From Stentor coeruleus (lineage: Eukaryota; Ciliophora; Heterotrichea; Heterotrichida; Stentoridae), in the NCBI GenBank assembly GCA_001970955.1, contig MPUH01000430.1:1-54954 (forward strand): DNA of 54,954 bases, read 5' to 3'. This document shows positions 51,021 to 54,954 of the stretch, one piece after another. Position 1 is the first letter of the stretch. The number at the start of each line of letters is the position of its first letter. Both the position numbers and the translations under genes were made by a program. The notes under the pieces are model-generated. The model ran no database searches. It had not been told where the DNA came from and saw only the letters and a list, made by a program, of their open reading frames with translations.

Positions 51021-51185
51021 ATTACTAGTTTTAAGCCTCTATTATGCATAGCTTTTAGATTTTTATTAGAAACTTATTTACTAACTCTAAGCCTCTATTT
51101 CGTATAATCTTTAGATTTTCTATCGGAAACTCATTTACTAACTCTAAGCCTCTATTTCGTATAATTTTTAGATTTTCTATTAGAA
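51021..51185. repeat. ~57-bp tandem repeat, about three copies
   Basis: Units begin near 51021, 51080 and 51137; the last two match closely over 48 nt (ACTAACTCTAAGCCTCTATT and onward) and the first is diverged. The third runs into the N-flanked scar. A small minisatellite in non-coding DNA; no function evident. Confidence 0.8.
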
Positions 51186-51255
51186 CTTTTATATATTTCA
51201 GTTTTTTTATTATNTTTTCTATTAGAACTTTTATATATTTCAGTTTTTTTATTAT
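51173..51255. repeat. 41-bp direct repeat around a single N (assembly scar)
   Basis: 51173-51213 and 51215-51255 are identical and separated by N51214. The scar starts inside the last unit of the 57-bp tandem repeat, where short contigs would be expected to end. Confidence 0.88.
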
Positions 51256-51498
51256 ATTTCTAATATTTTGGATTATGTGTTAATTGTCTTAGGTTTTTAT
51301 GGTAATATACTCTAAGATAGTTTTAAAGATAGCTAAATTCTTAGATATCTTACTTTTGAATTTCAAGAGCAGGTGAGTTTGTGCATTTAGTTTAATTTTT
51401 TGTTTGATAAAAATTCTAGAGCCTAACTAGGATCTTTGAAATGATGCTAAATTAATTTGTTATAATTTTTTAAATCTAACTTTAAGTAATTAATAATC

Positions 51499-54400
51499 CT
51501 ATTCATTATCCATAGAAGCAACTTCTATAATTCTGAAAGAGCTATGTGGTGAATTCATAAATGAATTTACCTTAATATTCATGCATTTTTCATCATCAAC
51601 ATCTTTCGGCATGATTTTCCTTTTAAAATATTTTTCTTTGATTTTTTCTATTGTTTCTTTAGCTTCTTTTACAATCATTACTAGAGATATAAGCATGTCA
51701 CATCCTAAGCTAGTAATAACAATAATGACGATTGCAGATTCTGTCAGTCTGCGAGTTGATTTACTAGTTTCTGCTATGAACAAAAAAGATAAAATAATTA
51801 CTAATAAAGTGCTAATTTCTCCGAATACAAGGGATAATAATACGTCTTTTTCTTTGAAAGGTGTAAAATAAAACACATACATGAGTTGCAGTATCGTAAA
51901 TAATAAATGTATTGAGAACTGCAAATACAAATTATCATTCATTAGTATTAAAACCATCATATAAACCAGTCTTCTAATCATATAAAGCGTATAATACTGC
52001 GAACTCCAAAATCCTTTATTATTCTTAAACTCATAATACAAAGATCCCCATTTTTTCATAAAATTCTCATTCTCCACATAAATATTGCTCTTATAACTTT
52101 GCCAACTAAATATTAAAATAATCAATGGCATTAAAAATACAGCACACTAAATATCTCATACCAACATACTCCAAGCAACAATAATATTCAACCATCCCTC
52201 TGGACTATTAATATGTTTCTATATAAAAATTACAGACTTTATCTCAATCAACGAAAGCAATCCTAAATCTAAATATGTTTCTATGGCAAATCTTACAAAA
52301 TATGAAAACTTATATTTCCCAAGCATTTTCTTACACCAAGCACTAAAACGATTTTTAGTCACTTTTTGACCTATAAAAAACAATGGTATTAGAAAAATTG
52401 ATAACATTAAATTTGATAAGAGAATCCCAGAGTTGTAAAGAATGTATGATGTTTTAAAGCCATATTTTGAAGCTTGATAATATGGTTTAGTTTCATTGTT
52501 TATATCAAGAATGTATTGAAAAGGGTTTGGGAATACTTGCAAACTACCAAAAGATGCGAAGAAGTTGTTGAGGCTATCAGAGTAGTCGATATTGCTTAAA
52601 NTCAGAGTAGTCGATATTGCTTAAAGGTAAATAGGCAATTATGTCTGTACAACTCATTACTGACCAGAGTTTTGAGGGTTTATTTATAACTCCAGATGCT
52701 ACTGAAGAACTAGCAGTTGCTTGGACAAAAGCTTTTGAGTTGTTCATTGCAGCACCTATTGCTTGATAGCTCTCAAAAGCTTTATAGACATAAAATAGGT
52801 TTACAGTTTTTTTAGTATAATCAAAGTAGTAACTATCATTGCTCCTTAAATTATTTTTGAGTACAGCTAAAGTTATTTTAGTCTCTTGCGGGATAGTTTC
52901 ATCAGAAGTAATACTAAGCTTATAACTCGAATTTGTATAAATACTAAAAGAAAAATCATAGCTTATCGAATTAGAAATGCTCATCTGAAAATCGCTTTCC
53001 TTAAGTGCCACATCCAGCATTTTATCAAAGACAATATTCAATGTATTTGATTTACTAACAGAAATATCCCATGAAAAGTTACTATCATCAATAAAAATAT
53101 CTGAATATTGGGTTAAAATAACGCCTATACCATCAGCAATTAAACTATATGTATTACTTTCAGGGATAACTAAATTCTTAAACTTCGCAAAGCCTAAATG
53201 CGATTTTGCAGTCTGTATTTGAAATGAGTTTATCGAAGGACTTAATATTAGGGTTATCAAATATGAGTATTCTGTATAAAGATTTTCACAGTTAATATCT
53301 TCATATATGCTAATAATAGCAGTAAATTGACTTTTATCGTGATAAGGCTATATAAAGGTTACTATAGGGTCAAGGTCTATTTTGAGAAAATAGTCTTTGA
53401 TTGTAAAAGTTGAAGAAAATGAAGATATTACATCGTCTCCATATGCTTTTAGAGTATAGTTGTTTTCAGATGTGATTTGAAGGTTAGAAAAGTAGCTTAT
53501 GCCGGATGAGACTTGAGATTTTGTAAGACCTAAAAGGATTCCTTCGTTATCTATTGATAAATATAGAAAACTAGTGCAAACACTGCAGAGGGTGACCATT
53601 TCGGATTCATTATAAACAGCAACTTCTATTGAAAATATGCTTTCTGTGCTTATTGGCTATATAGCTCTCACGATTTCTGTTGTGAAATTTATCTTTGTGT
53701 AAATATTCTTAATAACAAATTCCTCACTATAAATACTAAAAGCTCCAAGTGCATGAGTATAGGCATATATTTTATAAACGTTCTCTGTAAGTATTGATAA
53801 CTCTTTAAATTCAGCTATCCCAGAAGAGCTATAATCATTTATATTCCCATATAGTTCACCTTCAGGAAAAAGTTTTAAAGTTATATTGAAATCTTTATAA
53901 GTGCAAATTGTCGTTAGTTCTGGCTCTCTATAGATAACGACATTAACACTAAATATGCTTTCAGTATTAAAAGGCTAAATAATCCTTACAGTTTTCCCAA
54001 TAAAATTAACTTCAAGATAATAAGTTCCAACGTAAAACACGTTCGAACTTCCTTGAATAATCTCAAAAGCATATGCAATTATAGCATAATTATCATCAGT
54101 TCTAATATTTAAGTTAGTAAATTCAGCTACTCCATTAACAGAACTTTGAGTCAAAGTCCCTATAAACACTCCATCCGGATCTAGTTTTATATTAATGTTA
54201 AAACTTTGGCCTGTATAAATTGTTGTCAGGCTAATTGTATCATAAACAGTAACTGTTATTGAGAATATTGATTTATAGTTTTTAGGCTATATATAAATTA
54301 CTTTATCACTTGAAAACTCAACTTTCACATAATAATTATGTATTATGAAACTAGAAGTTTCTGAAGTTATAACTTGTGGGCATGTTGCTTTTATAACATA

Positions 54401-54954
54401 AGTATTTTCTGATAAAATATTTAAATCTAAGAATGTTGCTATACCTGAATTAGTACCATTTACTATTACTCCATTAAGAATATCTATAGGATTTAAAGAT
54501 ATAGTTATAGTAAAATCAAATCCTATATATGGAATATTAGATCCAGATACTTCAGATATGATGATTTCTAATGAAAAAATGCTTTCGGTGTTTACCGGCT
54601 ATATAGTAAATTACCACTGCAGATGTAAATATGATTAAAGAGTAATAGTTTTTTATAATAAGATCATAGTATTTTGTTATTGAATAATCACTTGCAACTT
54701 GTATTGTAATACTTCCTTCAGTATTGATATAAAGATTAGTAAAAACGCATTCACCATTTGATGTTGTTAAAGTCCCTGAGTTTTGCAAGGCTGATGAAGA
54801 TACTAAAGAGACTGTTAATATAAAATCATATGTTGTGCATAGAGAAGTTAAATCAATATCCGAATAAACTTGAACTTGTAGATCAAAAATGCTTTCAGTT
54901 GTATATGGCTGAATATATATTACAATATCAGGTAGAAATACGAAAGAAAGATAA
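51499..54954 (-). CDS. Large receptor-like protein: tandem exon-coded beta domains plus multi-TM (5' end outside window)
   Basis: Partial; the start lies beyond 54954. At least eight introns lie within the window. The visible N-terminal part holds six ~99-aa repeats, most starting P-x-x-T-E-S-I-F (consensus G-x-A-x-F-x-N-L-x-I then N-Y-x-I-x-A-Y), probably Ig-like beta-sandwiches. Next comes a beta domain (DISVSKSNTLNIVFDKMLDV) homologous to that of the 43679 gene, then about eight membrane helices with FPNPFQYILDINNETKPYYQ and PLIILIFSWQSYKSNIYVEN, and a charged tail ending RIIEVASMDNE. A 24-bp duplication around N52601 breaks the frame after SNIDYS; counting it once restores NIDYSDSLNNFFASFG. 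Two 15-nt introns (52219-52233, 52147-52161) sit near the middle TM segment. It shares its membrane module with the Cys-rich receptor but not its ectodomain. Confidence 0.85.
52147..52161 (-). other. 15-nt intron in the second receptor gene
   Basis: Coding strand GTATGAGATATTTAG, phase 0, in-frame TGA and TAG if retained. Removal joins IIVAWSML to CAVFLMPLIIL inside a membrane helix. It lies close to the position of the intron in the other receptor gene (44324-44338). A at position 10. Confidence 0.88.
52219..52233 (-). other. 15-nt intron in the second receptor gene
   Basis: Coding strand GTAATTTTTATATAG, phase 0, in-frame TAG if retained. Removal joins SLIEIKS to KHINSPEGWLN. The homologous site of the other receptor gene has no intron. 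A at position 10. Confidence 0.88.
52577..52625. repeat. 24-bp direct repeat around a single N, inside the second receptor gene (assembly scar)
   Basis: 52577-52600 and 52602-52625 are identical, separated by N52601. Counting one copy restores the reading frame into the membrane module shared with the other receptor. Confidence 0.92.
53348..54923 (-). repeat. Five exon-sized domain repeats separated by tiny introns
   Basis: Introns (plus coordinates): 53348-53362, 53657-53671, 53975-53989, 54287-54301, 54599-54614 (16 nt) and 54909-54923. The exons between them are 294, 303, 297, 297 and 294 nt, all divisible by three and all phase 0. Each exon starts with a Pro codon and encodes one 98-101-aa domain; a sixth domain begins in the next exon and a seventh ends in the partial exon at the window edge. 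On the coding strand the introns read GTAACCTTTATATAG, GTGAGAGCTATATAG, GTAAGGATTATTTAG, GTAATTTATATATAG, GTAATTTACTATATAG and GTAATATATATTCAG. The last has no in-frame stop, so an ORF finder cannot see it; it is called by position and motif. Confidence 0.88.

Larger units (their letters stand above)
49918..51498. other. 1.6-kb gene-poor region with a tandem repeat and an assembly scar
   Basis: No gene recognised. Contains three copies of a ~57-bp tandem repeat (about 51021-51185) and an N at 51214 flanked by two identical 41-bp blocks (51173-51213 and 51215-51255). A 32-codon plus ORF at 50518 is too short to call. Confidence 0.6.

Noticed and set aside
1..54954. CRISPR arrays, rRNA or tRNA genes
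   Set aside because: None found by eye; no regularly spaced repeats with unique spacers and no convincing cloverleaf.

Overview
The window looks like macronuclear DNA of a heterotrich ciliate, most likely Stentor or a close relative. The main evidence is 13 introns of only 15-16 nt. Each starts GT, ends AG and has an A at the sixth base from the 3' end. Other support is an AT-rich, gene-dense layout, standard stop codons (the Rab gene ends in TGA), and a ciliate gene repertoire: tubulin-modifying TTLL, SHIPPO, MORN and kinesin proteins, a membrane-bound cyclic-nucleotide phosphodiesterase, and large Cys-rich multi-TM receptors. The species is inferred; no rRNA is present to confirm it.

Layout. 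0.6-12 kb: N-myristoylation-type ankyrin protein and Rab5/22-like GTPase (minus), small hypothetical gene, TTLL glutamylase-like enzyme (plus), PNO1/Dim2 ribosome-assembly factor (minus, one intron, one assembly scar), R2R3-Myb (one intron), an ORF broken twice by in-frame TAA, a 6-TM cyclic-nucleotide phosphodiesterase and an ankyrin/double-SAM protein (minus). 13-21 kb: RAD23, a MORN-Kelch protein, a TPR-like protein, a START-like protein and a coiled-coil protein, all plus. 21.6-31.5 kb: a tightly packed plus-strand cytoskeletal block with two tandem paralogous coiled-coil proteins, a SHIPPO-repeat protein and a kinesin-1-like motor. 31.8-42.2 kb: a hypothetical gene, PP2C phosphatase (one intron), coiled-coil proteins, a secreted protein, glycerate kinase, a chagasin-type protease inhibitor, and a coiled-coil protein related to the one at 20-21 kb. 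42.2-55 kb: sparse, with two large minus-strand receptor-like membrane proteins that share a C-terminal membrane module but carry different ectodomains, plus a nuclear-type protein. The second receptor runs off the window.

Most notable. (1) A 13-nt telomere-template-like sequence lies in the 42.2-43.7 kb gap, directly 3' of a possible boundary hairpin. It is a candidate telomerase RNA on the minus strand. (2) The second receptor carries tandem ~99-aa domains, each coded by its own exon and separated by tiny introns at the same place. (3) An ORF of about 118 codons has two in-frame TAA codons not explained by introns. (4) Non-coding flanks show a strong strand asymmetry: the coding strand is G-poor upstream of genes and C-poor downstream. 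(5) Six single-N positions are each flanked by exact or near-exact direct repeats of 24-120 bp. These are best read as unmerged contig overlaps, and three of them break real genes.

Family assignments come from motifs recognised by eye; no database search was run.
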